Shown here: piece after piece, positions 39,888-48,457 of the stretch
Numbering within the stretch: the first letter of the stretch is position 1
Layout: each line of letters starts with the position of its first letter
DNA from: Enterobacter kobei
Lineage (GTDB): Bacteria; Pseudomonadota; Gammaproteobacteria; Enterobacterales; Enterobacteriaceae
Direction of reading: 5' to 3'
Assembly (NCBI RefSeq): GCF_001729765.1
Contig: NZ_CP017181.1
Location: 868,001 to 932,000, forward strand
Length of the DNA stretch: 64,000 nucleotides
The notes under the pieces: generated by a model
The model's input: the letters and a program-made list of their open reading frames with translations, nothing else
What the model was told of the DNA's origin: nothing
The model's database searches: none
Made by a program: the position numbers and the translations under genes

Positions 39888-40307
39888 ATGGGCCGACCAA
39901 AGAAAACCGTCGAAGTACCGGGGCAGGAGCCTGAAACGGGCGCAGAACCGGCTACGGGCACGTCTGGCGAAGCGGTAACGCTGGACCAGCAACGCGCTGA
40001 GCCTGAGGTAATCCAGCAACGCGTTGCCAGCCTGCTCGACGATGCCGCACTCACTGAGCGCAATACTCTGCTGGGTACCATTAACGAGCAGGGCGCGGCC
40101 ATCATCGCCCGCTTTGAAACGCTGGGGTACACCGACCTGGCTGACCAGCAGCTCACCGACAATCTCGAATTCCTCCAGCTCGTCAAAAAAGCTACTACGG
40201 CGGAGTCTGCCGCGCCGCTTGGCTATGTGACGAACGACGAGGGTAAACGCCAGCCGGTTACGGGTAAGCCCGTTCTGACTGAGCACGGCTGGCACGTTCC
40301 GGGCTAA
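39888..40307 (+). CDS. hypothetical virion-associated protein (139 aa)
   Basis: Started at MGRPKKTVEVPGQEPETGA behind CAGGAGCCAACACA; upstream in-frame codons run through the dyad and are unlikely to be used. The N-terminal 45 residues are acidic and low in complexity; the rest is helical (LLGTINEQGAAIIARFETLGY), ending EHGWHVPG. It is the first late gene, a place held in T7-like phages by gp6.7/gp7.3-type small virion or assembly proteins. Function is inferred from position only. Confidence 0.7.
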   Translation: MGRPKKTVEVPGQEPETGAEPATGTSGEAVTLDQQRAEPEVIQQRVASLLDDAALTERNTLLGTINEQGAAIIARFETLGYTDLADQQLTDNLEFLQLVKKATTAESAAPLGYVTNDEGKRQPVTGKPVLTEHGWHVPG

Positions 40308-40320
40308 GGGGGGAATCGTT

Positions 40321-40551
40321 ATGTGTGGAGGCGGAGCGCCAAAGGTCGTACAGACCGACCCGCAGGCCGAAGCGGATGCAGCTGCCGATGCAGCAGCGAA
40401 AGCGGCAAACGCAGATGCAGCAGCGCGCAAGAAGCGCAAGAAAGGTTCGTCCCTTCTCGCCAGTGGTGCAGAGGGCGCGGCTGATTCTGGCAGCTCTCTG
40501 CTGTCCTCTGGTGCGCAGGCAGCGCAGCAGAAAAACACTCTGGGGGCGTAA
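40321..40551 (+). CDS. small Cys-Gly-start virion protein (76 aa)
   Basis: Opens MCGGGAPKVVQTD and continues as an alanine-rich helix with a basic KKRKKGSS patch. Proteins beginning MCxxx of this size stand just before the portal in many T7-like and BPP-1-like phages (compare T7 gp6.7, beginning MCFSPK). Probably a small structural or tail-assembly protein; this is inference from position. Confidence 0.65.
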   Translation: MCGGGAPKVVQTDPQAEADAAADAAAKAANADAAARKKRKKGSSLLASGAEGAADSGSSLLSSGAQAAQQKNTLGA

Positions 40552-40554
40552 CTG

Positions 40555-42180
40555 ATGGATGAACTCGCCGTTAAGCTGATTAAGCGTTCCGACACGCTGA
40601 AAGCCAACCGCCAGCAGCACGAAAGCGTCTGGCGTGAATGCTATGACTACACCTATCCGCTGCGCGGCGCGGGATTCTCTGACGAAGTGCTCGACGCTCA
40701 GAGTGCAAAACATAAGGTGGCGAGGCTACTGGATGGCACCGCCACCGACAGTGCCAGAATGCTGGCCTCTGCGCTGATGTCCGGCATGACCCCGGCAAAC
40801 GCGCAATGGCTTAACCTGGACAGCGAATCACTTCCTGACGATGCGAAAGCCTGGCTGTCTGAATGTGCAACGCTGGTCTGGGAAAATATTCACGCGGCCA
40901 ACTTCGACGCAGAGGGCTATGAGGCTAATCTCGACGTGGTGTGTGCTGGCTGGTTCGTCCTGTACATCGACGAAGACCGCGAAGAGGGCGGCTACACCTT
41001 CCAGCAGTGGCCGCTGGCGCAGTGCTATGTCACGTCAACCCGCAAAGACGGCATCGTGGACACAATCTACCGTCGCTACCAGCTGACCGCCGAGCAGGCC
41101 ATCAAGGAATTCGGCGCGGACAAGGTCAGCGAGAAGATCCGCGACGCAGCGAAGAAAAAGCCCGACGACAAATTTGATTTCCTGCACTGCATTTTCCCGC
41201 GGGAAACCTACATGGTCGATGCCCGCATGGCGAAAAACATGCGCTTTGCGTCGTACAACGTCGACGTGAGCAACAAGCAGGTTGTGCGCGAATCTGGTTA
41301 TCACGAATTTCCATGCTGCGTACCGCGCTGGATGAAAATCCCTGGCGGCTCCTACGGCATCGGCCCGGTATACGACGCGCTGCCAGACTGCAAAGAGCTG
41401 AACGAAACCAAGCGCATGGAGAAGGCCGCACAGGATCTGGCTATCTCTGGCATGTGGATTGCCGAAGATGATGGCGTGCTAAACCCGCGTACGGTCAAGG
41501 TCGGCCCGCGTCGCATCATCGTGGCGAACAGCACCGACAGCATGAAGCCGTTGCTGACCGGTTCCGATTTCAACGTGGCGTTTACCGCAGAAGAGCGCCT
41601 ACAGGCATCAATTCGCAAAATCATGATGGCCGACCAGTTGCAGCCGCAGGACGGGCCAGCCATGACCGCCACCGAAGTGCACGTGCGTGTCGCACTCATC
41701 CGCCAGCTGCTTGGCCCGGTCTATGGCCGGTTCCAGGCTGAATATCTCCAGCTGCTTGTGGTGCGTTGCTTCGGTATCGCTTTCCGTGCAGGTGTTTTCT
41801 CCCCACCGCCTGAAAGCCTCCAGAACGCCAATTTTAACGTGCGTTACATCTCGCCTCTGGCACGCGCTCAAAAACTTGAAGACGTAACAGCAATCGAGCG
41901 GCTCGGGGCTAACGTGGCAAATCTCGCAAACATCAGTCAGGACGTCGTTGACCTCATCGATACCGACGAGGCCACGCGTGTTGTGGCCGATGCGCTTGGC
42001 GTCCCGGCGAAGGTTATTCGCTCTTCCGATGCAGTAGCAGACCTCCGCGATCAGCGACAGAAAGCACAGCAGCAGGCCGCGCAGCAGCAACTCATGATGC
42101 AGGCGGGTGGGGAGGCGGCGAGCGCCGCAGGGAAGACCGCTGGCGCGGCGATAGGGCAACGACTGGCAGGTAACCAATGA
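40555..42180 (+). CDS. portal (head-tail connector) protein, T7 gp8-like
   Basis: A 541-residue protein, the size of T7 gp8 (536). The N-terminus has SVWRECYDYTYPLR, followed by LLDGTATDSARMLASALMSGMTPANAQW, typical of the head-tail connector family of podoviruses. The C-terminus is a Gln/Ala-rich helix (QQAAQQQLMMQAGGEAASAAGK), as in other portals. It begins 3 bp after the 76-residue gene. It forms the dodecameric DNA gate of the capsid. Confidence 0.93.
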   Translation: MDELAVKLIKRSDTLKANRQQHESVWRECYDYTYPLRGAGFSDEVLDAQSAKHKVARLLDGTATDSARMLASALMSGMTPANAQWLNLDSESLPDDAKAWLSECATLVWENIHAANFDAEGYEANLDVVCAGWFVLYIDEDREEGGYTFQQWPLAQCYVTSTRKDGIVDTIYRRYQLTAEQAIKEFGADKVSEKIRDAAKKKPDDKFDFLHCIFPRETYMVDARMAKNMRFASYNVDVSNKQVVRESGYHEFPCCVPRWMKIPGGSYGIGPVYDALPDCKELNETKRMEKAAQDLAISGMWIAEDDGVLNPRTVKVGPRRIIVANSTDSMKPLLTGSDFNVAFTAEERLQASIRKIMMADQLQPQDGPAMTATEVHVRVALIRQLLGPVYGRFQAEYLQLLVVRCFGIAFRAGVFSPPPESLQNANFNVRYISPLARAQKLEDVTAIERLGANVANLANISQDVVDLIDTDEATRVVADALGVPAKVIRSSDAVADLRDQRQKAQQQAAQQQLMMQAGGEAASAAGKTAGAAIGQRLAGNQ

Positions 42181-42410
42181 GAATAAAACAGGCCACACCT
42201 CAGGACTTTAAGCGCATTTTCGAAGAGATGCCTGGCGGTTCTCAGGTGCTGGAAGAATTGACCCGCCGCTTTGGGCGTGCGGCGTATGTCCCCGGAGGTA
42301 CCGAGGGGGACCGTGAAACGTGTTACAGGGCAGGGCAGCGATCCGTACTGGATTACATCCTGCGCGAAATCAACAAGTCCGATGGAGTAGAAGACGATGT
42401 GGAAGCTTAA
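42177..42410 (+). CDS. Bbp19-like small phage protein
   Basis: A 77-residue protein overlapping the portal stop (ATGA) and the scaffold start. DFKRIFEEMPGGSQVLEELTRRFG, then a short variable part and TCYRAGQRSVLDYIL, fit the Bbp19 pattern of BPP-1-type podoviruses: small proteins between portal and scaffold with an undefined role in morphogenesis. Confidence 0.72.
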   Translation: MRIKQATPQDFKRIFEEMPGGSQVLEELTRRFGRAAYVPGGTEGDRETCYRAGQRSVLDYILREINKSDGVEDDVEA

Positions 42411-43233
42411 ACACTTATTCATGAACGCCGAGCAGGGGGCAGAACAGCCGGTCGGCAGTAACGGAGGTGGTGAAGATGGCGGCAATAATCCGGGTGCTGG
42501 TGAGCCTTCTGGCACTTCTCTGCTCAGCACCGGCGCGGGCGAACCGGGTGCGAATGACTGGATACCTGAGAAATTCCGCGTTATGGGCGAAGACGGAAAG
42601 CTCAGTATTGAAAGCTCTGCCCGCAAACTGGCGGAAAATTACACTCACCTTGAAAAACGCATGGGCAGCGGCGATGCACCGCCGAAAACGGCTGATGAAT
42701 ACGCTCCCGATGTGAAGGTGGACGGGTTCAACTGGGAAGAATTCAAAGCCGATCCGCGTATGCAAGGCTTCATGAAAACCGCGCACGCCAAAGGCATTAC
42801 CAATGACCAGATGAGTTTTATCCTGGGTGAATATGCACAACGCGCCCCGGAGTTGGTGGGTGGTGCTGCTGAGCTGGATTCTGAAGTGGCCACCACGCAG
42901 CTGCGCGAAGTGTGGAAGACAGACGCTGAGTTTAAGCAAAACATCGGTCTGGCTTTCCGCGCGTTTAATTCGCTTGCTGACGAGAGCGACAGGGGGCGTA
43001 TCGACGAGATCGGCAATAACCCGATGGTTATCCGAATGCTGGCAAAAGTCGGCGCTGAAATGCAGGAGGATGCACCTGCTGGCGGTGATGTGAATCTCGA
43101 AGAGCAGCAGACCATCCGCGACCTGATGAAATCCCCGGCCTACATGGACCCGAAACACGCTGATCACGAACGTGTATCCGCGCAGGTCAAAGCGTATTAC
43201 CAGAAGCGTTACGGCGATCAAACCGTAGCGTGA
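42397..43233 (+). CDS. capsid scaffolding protein
   Basis: A 278-residue acidic protein of T7 gp9 type. A Gly-rich N-terminus (GSNGGGEDGGNNPGAGEPS) precedes DWIPEKFRVMGEDGKLSIESSARKLAENY, a scaffold signature. A central helical body follows, with a basic C-terminus (HERVSAQVKAYYQKRYGDQ) that would contact capsid protein. It lies between portal and capsid as expected. It starts within the end of the Bbp19-like gene. Confidence 0.88.
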   Translation: MWKLKHLFMNAEQGAEQPVGSNGGGEDGGNNPGAGEPSGTSLLSTGAGEPGANDWIPEKFRVMGEDGKLSIESSARKLAENYTHLEKRMGSGDAPPKTADEYAPDVKVDGFNWEEFKADPRMQGFMKTAHAKGITNDQMSFILGEYAQRAPELVGGAAELDSEVATTQLREVWKTDAEFKQNIGLAFRAFNSLADESDRGRIDEIGNNPMVIRMLAKVGAEMQEDAPAGGDVNLEEQQTIRDLMKSPAYMDPKHADHERVSAQVKAYYQKRYGDQTVA

Positions 43234-43266
43234 CATGTCACGACAACTTAAAGCGAGGAAAGACCG

Positions 43267-43767
43267 ATGACTAAACATATTGGCGTCAAATTAGTTAATG
43301 CATTCCCTATGAACCGTCTGGCGTATAACGATTTCCGTGGCTGGCAACTTCCGCCAGACGAGAACGGCGCAGACGATGGTTATCTGGTTGAATATCTCGA
43401 CGGCGGCAAACCTAACACCGAACGCTTTGACGGTTACGTTTCATGGTCGCCGAAAGAGGTTTTCGAGAAGGCTTACCGCCCGGTATCAGGTCTTAATTTT
43501 GGCCTTGCCATTGAAGCGCTCAAACAGGGTAAGAAAGTTTCCCGCTCTGGATGGAATGGAAAAGGAATGCATTTGCAGCTTGTTAAGCCGCCACAATCCG
43601 CAACGCCAAATGATTGGCGATATGACGTTACTTGTGGTGACGAATATACTTTTGTCCCCGGGGTAAAACTTATGCCGTGGATTGGAATGAAAACTGCCGA
43701 TGCTTGCTTTGTCCCGTGGCTGGCAAGCCAAACTGATGTATTGGCCGAAGACTGGCAAATCATTTAA
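43267..43767 (+). CDS. DUF2829/Tad2-like protein with N-terminal extension
   Basis: A 166-residue, two-part protein. Residues 1-73 (AFPMNRLAYNDFRGWQLPPDENG ... DGYVSWSPKEVF) form a small domain seen on its own in other phages. Residues 77-166 match DUF2829: LNFGLAIEALKQGKKVSRSGWNGKGM, then MPWIGMKTADACFVPWLASQTDVLAEDWQII. DUF2829 includes Tad2, which blocks Thoeris immunity by sequestering its cyclic ADP-ribose signal. It lies between scaffold and capsid, followed by two palindromes and a terminator. Confidence 0.82.
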   Translation: MTKHIGVKLVNAFPMNRLAYNDFRGWQLPPDENGADDGYLVEYLDGGKPNTERFDGYVSWSPKEVFEKAYRPVSGLNFGLAIEALKQGKKVSRSGWNGKGMHLQLVKPPQSATPNDWRYDVTCGDEYTFVPGVKLMPWIGMKTADACFVPWLASQTDVLAEDWQII

Positions 43768-43842
43768 TCCCTTCTAAGGGATAATCGATTCAATATCCCT
43801 TGCAGGGGATAAAAAGAGCCTCGCTGATGCGGGGCTTTTTTC
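43767..43842 (+). terminator. tandem palindromes plus terminator after the Tad2-like gene
   Basis: ATCCCTTCTAAGGGAT (43767-43782) and ATCCCTTGCAGGGGAT (43795-43810) are two 16-bp palindromes starting 28 bp apart; the first begins at the stop codon. Then AGCCTCGC-TGAT-GCGGGGCT and a run of T form an intrinsic terminator (43817-43841). Confidence 0.75.
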
Positions 43843-43846
43843 ATTT

Positions 43847-43862
43847 GGTCGGGATTCCGACC
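43847..43862. promoter_or_regulatory. late-module dyad, copy 2
   Basis: GGTCGGGATTCCGACC, directly after a terminator and 149 bp before the capsid gene. The 150 bp between hold no gene. Confidence 0.85.
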
Positions 43863-44011
43863 GCACACCTCGCTAACAATCTCTCCACAACCAGCCCGGC
43901 GGGGACGCCGGATAACTGAATTTTCCCGCAATGCGTAAGCGCCACGCGCATTGTGTTAATCGGGCCGGGAAACCGACAACCCAGCAGGCGATATTTTCTG
44001 GAGTGATTGTT

Positions 44012-44923
44012 ATGCCATTTGATGCCAACAAGAACATGATCACCGCTGCGTTTATCACGCAGTTTCATGATTCTTTCGAAATCGCCGCGCAGCAGAAGGA
44101 TTCTCGCCTGCAAGCAGCGGTACATGACCGTGGGATGATCACCGGCGAAGCGTTCACCATTAACGATATGGGCACCATCGAAATGACGCAGATCACCACG
44201 CGTTTCGGTGACACCGTATGGGACCTGCCAGAAGCCGGTACCCGTAATGCGCTGATGGCTGACTACGGTGTATTCGTTCCGGTTGAAAAACGCGACCTGC
44301 GTAAACTGCTGGCCGACCCGCAGGGCCCTTATCTGCAACTGACCCTGGCGGCCGCCAACCGCAAAAAAGACGATGTTGTTTATCGCGCGCTGCTCGATAC
44401 CGTACTGCGCAAAACGTCCAGTGGTGGTGCGTACGCACCGGTTGCGTTGCCAGCTGCACAAAAAATCGTTGCTGGTGGTACGGGTATGACCAAAGCCAAG
44501 CTGATCGCCGCAAAAGCGATGTTCCGTCGCAATGAGTGTGACGAGCAGAACGGCGAAGAGCTGTACATGACGTACAACGCCGACATGTTGACGCAAATTC
44601 TCAGCGATACCACGCTGACCTCTGCTGATTTCATGGCGGTAAAAATGTTGCAGGAAGGTGCGGTTTCTTCCAAATGGCTCGGCTTCAACTGGCTGGCGTA
44701 CGAGAAGCTCGACTCTGTGACCGCTGGCGATCCGGCAGTAACAACCAAAACCGCAGCTGCGTGGTGTAAATCCGCCGTTCATTTCGGTACTGGCGCTGAG
44801 TACAACGTTGATATCGGTCCACGCCGCGATAAAAACAACACCATTCAGATCTCTGTTGATGCGTCTTATGGTGCTGGCCGTGCCAACGAGAAAAAAGTCG
44901 TCGCCATCGATTTTGTTGTTTAA
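44012..44923 (+). CDS. major capsid protein
   Basis: A 303-residue protein started at MPFDANKNMITAAFITQFHDSF behind CTGGAGTGATTGTT. The protein follows the scaffold-type gene and has the length and order of podovirus capsid proteins of the Phage_capsid_2 kind: an N-arm (FEIAAQQKDSRLQAAVHDRGMITGEAF) and a C-terminal GRANEKKVVAIDFVV. A strong terminator follows. It has its own dyad-marked leader, so it may be expressed more than the genes around it. Confidence 0.9.
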   Translation: MPFDANKNMITAAFITQFHDSFEIAAQQKDSRLQAAVHDRGMITGEAFTINDMGTIEMTQITTRFGDTVWDLPEAGTRNALMADYGVFVPVEKRDLRKLLADPQGPYLQLTLAAANRKKDDVVYRALLDTVLRKTSSGGAYAPVALPAAQKIVAGGTGMTKAKLIAAKAMFRRNECDEQNGEELYMTYNADMLTQILSDTTLTSADFMAVKMLQEGAVSSKWLGFNWLAYEKLDSVTAGDPAVTTKTAAAWCKSAVHFGTGAEYNVDIGPRRDKNNTIQISVDASYGAGRANEKKVVAIDFVV

Positions 44924-44938
44924 GCCGCTGGTGTGTTT

Positions 44939-44964
44939 GCCGGGGTAAAACCCCGGCCTTTTTT
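44939..44964 (+). terminator. terminator after the capsid gene
   Basis: GCCGGGGT-AAA-ACCCCGGC then CTTTTTT, comparable in place to T7's T-phi terminator just after gene 10. Some read-through is needed for the tail genes. Confidence 0.85.
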
Positions 44965-44980
44965 CATCTGAGGTTCTGCC

Positions 44981-45544
44981 ATGACTTCGAGTGTATCAAT
45001 TTGTTCAAACGCACTTCTGGCGCTGGGTGCACACCCGATAAATGATTTCGACGAAGACACTGATCATGCCCGTCTTTGCGCCAACCTTTACCCGACAGTC
45101 CGCAATAAATTACTCCGTGCTCACCCGTGGAACTGTGCAATTAAACGCGCGGTGCTCTCGCCCGTCAGCACTGCACCGGCCTTTGGGTATGGTTACCAGT
45201 TTTCTTTGCCGGGTGACCTTATTCGTGTTCTGTCCGTTGGTGAGCCACAGGATGATATTGACTACCGGATTGAGGGGAGCCGGCTGCTGTCCAACGTCGA
45301 TGTGATTCGGTTGCGTTATATTTTCCGTAACGAGGACGAATCCACGTGGGATGCGGCGCTGGTTGATGTTGCTGAAATGATGATGCAATCCAAGCTGGCA
45401 TACGCGGTTACTGCCTCCACCAGTCTGCGTGATAGCCTGGCACAGGAAGCCGCATTCCTGCTTAAACAGGCAAAGGCCGTGGACGGCCAGGAAGACCCGC
45501 CAGAGGAACTCGGCGGCTATCCTACTTACGAGTCGAGGTTCTGA
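44981..45544 (+). CDS. tail tubular protein A (gp11-like)
   Basis: A 187-residue protein (T7 gp11: 196). VSICSNALLALGAHPINDFDEDTDHARLCANLYPTVR and LRAHPWNCA are hallmarks of gp11-family proteins, which form the ring under the portal. AEFLLK-like helices close it. It stops one base before the next gene region. Confidence 0.92.
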   Translation: MTSSVSICSNALLALGAHPINDFDEDTDHARLCANLYPTVRNKLLRAHPWNCAIKRAVLSPVSTAPAFGYGYQFSLPGDLIRVLSVGEPQDDIDYRIEGSRLLSNVDVIRLRYIFRNEDESTWDAALVDVAEMMMQSKLAYAVTASTSLRDSLAQEAAFLLKQAKAVDGQEDPPEELGGYPTYESRF

Positions 45545-45545
45545 T

Positions 45546-47534
45546 ATGCGTGCGAACCTCATAAAAACCAATTTTACAGCTGGCGAAGTTTCCCCGCGTC
45601 TGATGGGGCGTGTCGACATCGCCCGCTACGCCAACGGCGCAAAGATTATCGAAAATGCCGTAGTGGTCGTGCAGGGTGGCGTTGTCCGTCGACCAGGCAC
45701 CCGTTTCGCGGCGGCCACGAAATTCGGCGGTAAAAAATCCCGCCTGATTCCCTACGTGTTCAACCGCTCTCAGGCTTACATGCTTGAATTTGGCGATGGG
45801 TACATGCGTATTTATCAGGACGGTAAGCAACTGGTGAACGGCGATAATACGCCGTACGAAATTGCCAGCCCCTACACATCTGACATGCTCCCCTCTGTCA
45901 ATTACGTCCAGGGCGCTGACACCATGTTTCTGGTGCATCAGTCTGTGAAGCCCTACCGTCTCCAGCGACGCGGTCAAACAGACTGGGTGCTTGAGCCTGC
46001 GCCGTTCGTCGTAGAGCCGTTTGACGAGGTACGCGATACCCCGCAGAAATGGTGTAAACCGTCTGTCAAAGAATTCGTGGGCTCTGAAATTACGTTGACG
46101 CTTAGCGATGCGGATCCCGGTACAAACCCTACACCACCATTTACCGGTGCTGGATGGGTTGCCCAGGATGTCGGTTCGTATGTGCGTATCAACGAAGGTC
46201 TGGTGCTGATAAAGAGCATTACCAGCGCACAGGTTGCAGTCGGCACCATTCGCAGCGATTTAACGGCAACGCAGGCCGCGTCACCGGGTTCGTGGACACG
46301 CGAGGATTCAGTCTGGACGGATGAGTTTGGCTATCCAGGTGCGGTTACGCTTTACCAGCAGCGCCTTGTCCTGGCTGGTTCGCCAAAATACCCGCAAACA
46401 ATCTGGTGGAGTGAAACGGGCGTTTATCTGTCCTTCGAGATTGGTACCGAAGATGACGATGCGATCAGCTTCACTCTGTCTTCTGACCAGCTCAACCCGA
46501 TAGTGCATCTGGCGCAGATGAATACCCTGATTGCGCTGACCTATGGCGGTGAGTTTACGATTACCTCCGGTAACGATGCGGCCATTACACCGACCAATAT
46601 TTCGGTGAAAAATCCAAGTCCGTATGGCTGCAATGGGATCCGCCCGGTTCGTGTTGGTACCGAAATCATGTTTGTGCAGCGTGCTGGCCGCAAACTCTAC
46701 GCAGTAGCATACGATCCAGACAGCTTTGTTTCCTATTCAGCCAACGACATGACGGTTCTTGCCGAGCATATTACTGCTGGTGGCGTGCTGGACATGGCCT
46801 ATCAGCAACAGCCGGATGCGTTTATCTGGATGGTCAGGGCAGATGGCGTTGCGGTCACAATGGCTATCGATCGCGCTCAGGATGTTATTGCCTGGTCCCG
46901 CCAGGTTACCGACGGTTTCTTTGAATCTGTTGCGACAATTCCATCCGACGCAAACGATGTTGTTTACGCCATCGTTCGTCGTGAGATAAACGGCCAGACC
47001 GTTCGTTATGTCGAAGTGTTTGACAGCAATCTTTATACCGATGCCGCAGTGACCGGTACCAGTAGTGCCGGTTCTGCCACATGGACAGGTCTTGCTCACC
47101 TCGAAGGGCAGACTGTTGATGTGGTAGCCGACGGCGCTGTTATGCCTCAGTACACAGTTTCCTCAGGTCAAATCACCCTGTCGCGTAAGGCGAAAAGCGT
47201 GGAAATTGGCCTGCATTTCGAAAGTACGATCGAAACGCTTTCGCCAGAAGTCCAGACCACAGAGGGTACGACACAGAACGCGAAGAAGCGTACCAGCGAA
47301 GTGACGATGCGTTTTCTCGAAACTACTGGCGCGGAGTGCAACGGCCAGGTAATCCCGTTCCGCCGCTTCGGGCCAAAAATCCTCAACCAGCCCGCACCGC
47401 TTTTCACTGGTGATCATTACTGGGGAAAACTCGGCTGGGAGCGCGGGGAAGACACCCTGCTTATTCAGCAGCGCCAGCCGCTGCCATTCCACCTTCTCGC
47501 AATTATTTTCACGTTCACCAGTAACGGGGGCTGA
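45546..47534 (+). CDS. tail tubular protein B (gp12-like)
   Basis: A 662-residue protein started at MRANLIKTNFTAGEVSPRLMGRVD; the frame is open further upstream, but only inside gp11. The N-terminus is the usual opening of T7 gp12-like nozzle proteins, followed by GGVVRRPGTRFAAATKF and LIPYVFNRSQAYMLEFGDGYMR. The protein forms the tapered tail tip. Confidence 0.92.
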   Translation: MRANLIKTNFTAGEVSPRLMGRVDIARYANGAKIIENAVVVVQGGVVRRPGTRFAAATKFGGKKSRLIPYVFNRSQAYMLEFGDGYMRIYQDGKQLVNGDNTPYEIASPYTSDMLPSVNYVQGADTMFLVHQSVKPYRLQRRGQTDWVLEPAPFVVEPFDEVRDTPQKWCKPSVKEFVGSEITLTLSDADPGTNPTPPFTGAGWVAQDVGSYVRINEGLVLIKSITSAQVAVGTIRSDLTATQAASPGSWTREDSVWTDEFGYPGAVTLYQQRLVLAGSPKYPQTIWWSETGVYLSFEIGTEDDDAISFTLSSDQLNPIVHLAQMNTLIALTYGGEFTITSGNDAAITPTNISVKNPSPYGCNGIRPVRVGTEIMFVQRAGRKLYAVAYDPDSFVSYSANDMTVLAEHITAGGVLDMAYQQQPDAFIWMVRADGVAVTMAIDRAQDVIAWSRQVTDGFFESVATIPSDANDVVYAIVRREINGQTVRYVEVFDSNLYTDAAVTGTSSAGSATWTGLAHLEGQTVDVVADGAVMPQYTVSSGQITLSRKAKSVEIGLHFESTIETLSPEVQTTEGTTQNAKKRTSEVTMRFLETTGAECNGQVIPFRRFGPKILNQPAPLFTGDHYWGKLGWERGEDTLLIQQRQPLPFHLLAIIFTFTSNGG

Positions 47535-47535
47535 C

Positions 47536-47985
47536 ATGGTACGTAACGCAAAAGCCGGGGATATCCCGGCGCTGATCGAACTGGGGGCGCGGATGTATAT
47601 CGAGTCCCGATATTCGCAGAACTCACCATTTGACGAAGAAAAATGCGCAGAGCTCGCCCGTACTCTTATTTCCTCACCAGCAGGTTGTCTGTTTGTGGCT
47701 GAAAAAGACGGTACCGTAATCGGCTGGCTGGCAGGAGGTATTGCAGAGCAATGGTTCAGCCGTCAGCTGATGGCCTTTGAATACGGACTGTTTATTGCTC
47801 CTGAGCATCGTGGCGGAACCGCAGGCCCGCGCCTCGCTAAAGCGTTCATTACATGGGCGGAAGAACATGGCGCCGCGCTAATCAATATGGGGATCACCAC
47901 GGGGGTACATGAAGAACGCACCGGTGATTTGTATTCACGTCTCGGCCTGTCCCGTACCGGCCTGCTTTATTCCAAAGAGGTGTAA
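47536..47985 (+). CDS. GNAT-fold protein in the virion cassette
   Basis: A 149-residue N-acetyltransferase-fold protein started at MVRNAKAGDIPALIELGARMY. EYGLFIAPEHRGGTAGPRLAKAFITWAEEHG is the GNAT acetyl-CoA-binding region (R-G-G-x-x-G-like). It lies exactly where T7 has internal virion protein gp13, between the nozzle and gp14. It is either a structural descendant of a GNAT fold or an active enzyme made late. The acceptor is unknown. Confidence 0.82.
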   Translation: MVRNAKAGDIPALIELGARMYIESRYSQNSPFDEEKCAELARTLISSPAGCLFVAEKDGTVIGWLAGGIAEQWFSRQLMAFEYGLFIAPEHRGGTAGPRLAKAFITWAEEHGAALINMGITTGVHEERTGDLYSRLGLSRTGLLYSKEV

Positions 47986-47987
47986 CG

Positions 47988-48455
47988 ATGTGTACCGGGT
48001 TAGAGGTGGCTGCAATTGGCGCGTCTGTTCTCGCAGCTGGCGGTGCGGTTTACAGCGGTCAACAGCAAAAGAAAATGGCTAACTATCAGGCTGCGCAGGC
48101 GGAGGCAGATGCTGAGGCAGCACAGGCACAGGCCAAAGTAGAGGCTGACAGGATCCGTAAGGCGGGCAAAGCGCAAGCGGCGCAGGCGAATGCGTCGCTG
48201 GCAGCGTCAGGCGTTGACACTGGAGAAGGTACCGCATTGCGTATTCAGTCCGGTATCGTGGGTGACGCAGAGCAGGATGCATACCAGACCATTTTGAATG
48301 GAGCGAACCAGAGCGCAAGGCTGAATGCGCAGGCCTCTGCTGACCGTATCAGCGGGCGAAATGCTGCGACATCTGGCTACATCAGTGCGGGCAGCTCTTT
48401 ACTGAGCGCCGGTGGGACGGCTTATAACGGCTGGAAAAAATCAGGGAGTAAATAA
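47988..48455 (+). CDS. internal virion protein, gp14-like
   Basis: A 155-residue Ala/Gln-rich protein with an N-terminal hydrophobic stretch (GLEVAAIGASVLAAGGAVYSG) followed by a long helix (QQQKKMANYQAAQAEADAEAAQAQ). LAASGVDTGEGTALRIQSGIVGDAEQDA is typical of gp14-like core proteins. After ejection these form an outer-membrane channel in T7. It starts MCTG, 2 bp after the GNAT stop codon. Confidence 0.85.
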   Translation: MCTGLEVAAIGASVLAAGGAVYSGQQQKKMANYQAAQAEADAEAAQAQAKVEADRIRKAGKAQAAQANASLAASGVDTGEGTALRIQSGIVGDAEQDAYQTILNGANQSARLNAQASADRISGRNAATSGYISAGSSLLSAGGTAYNGWKKSGSK

Positions 48456-48457
48456 CT

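Noticed and set aside
47536..47985. GNAT gene as an inserted cargo gene
   Set aside because: Spacing of 1-2 bp on both sides and the T7 gp13 position show that it belongs to the virion cassette.
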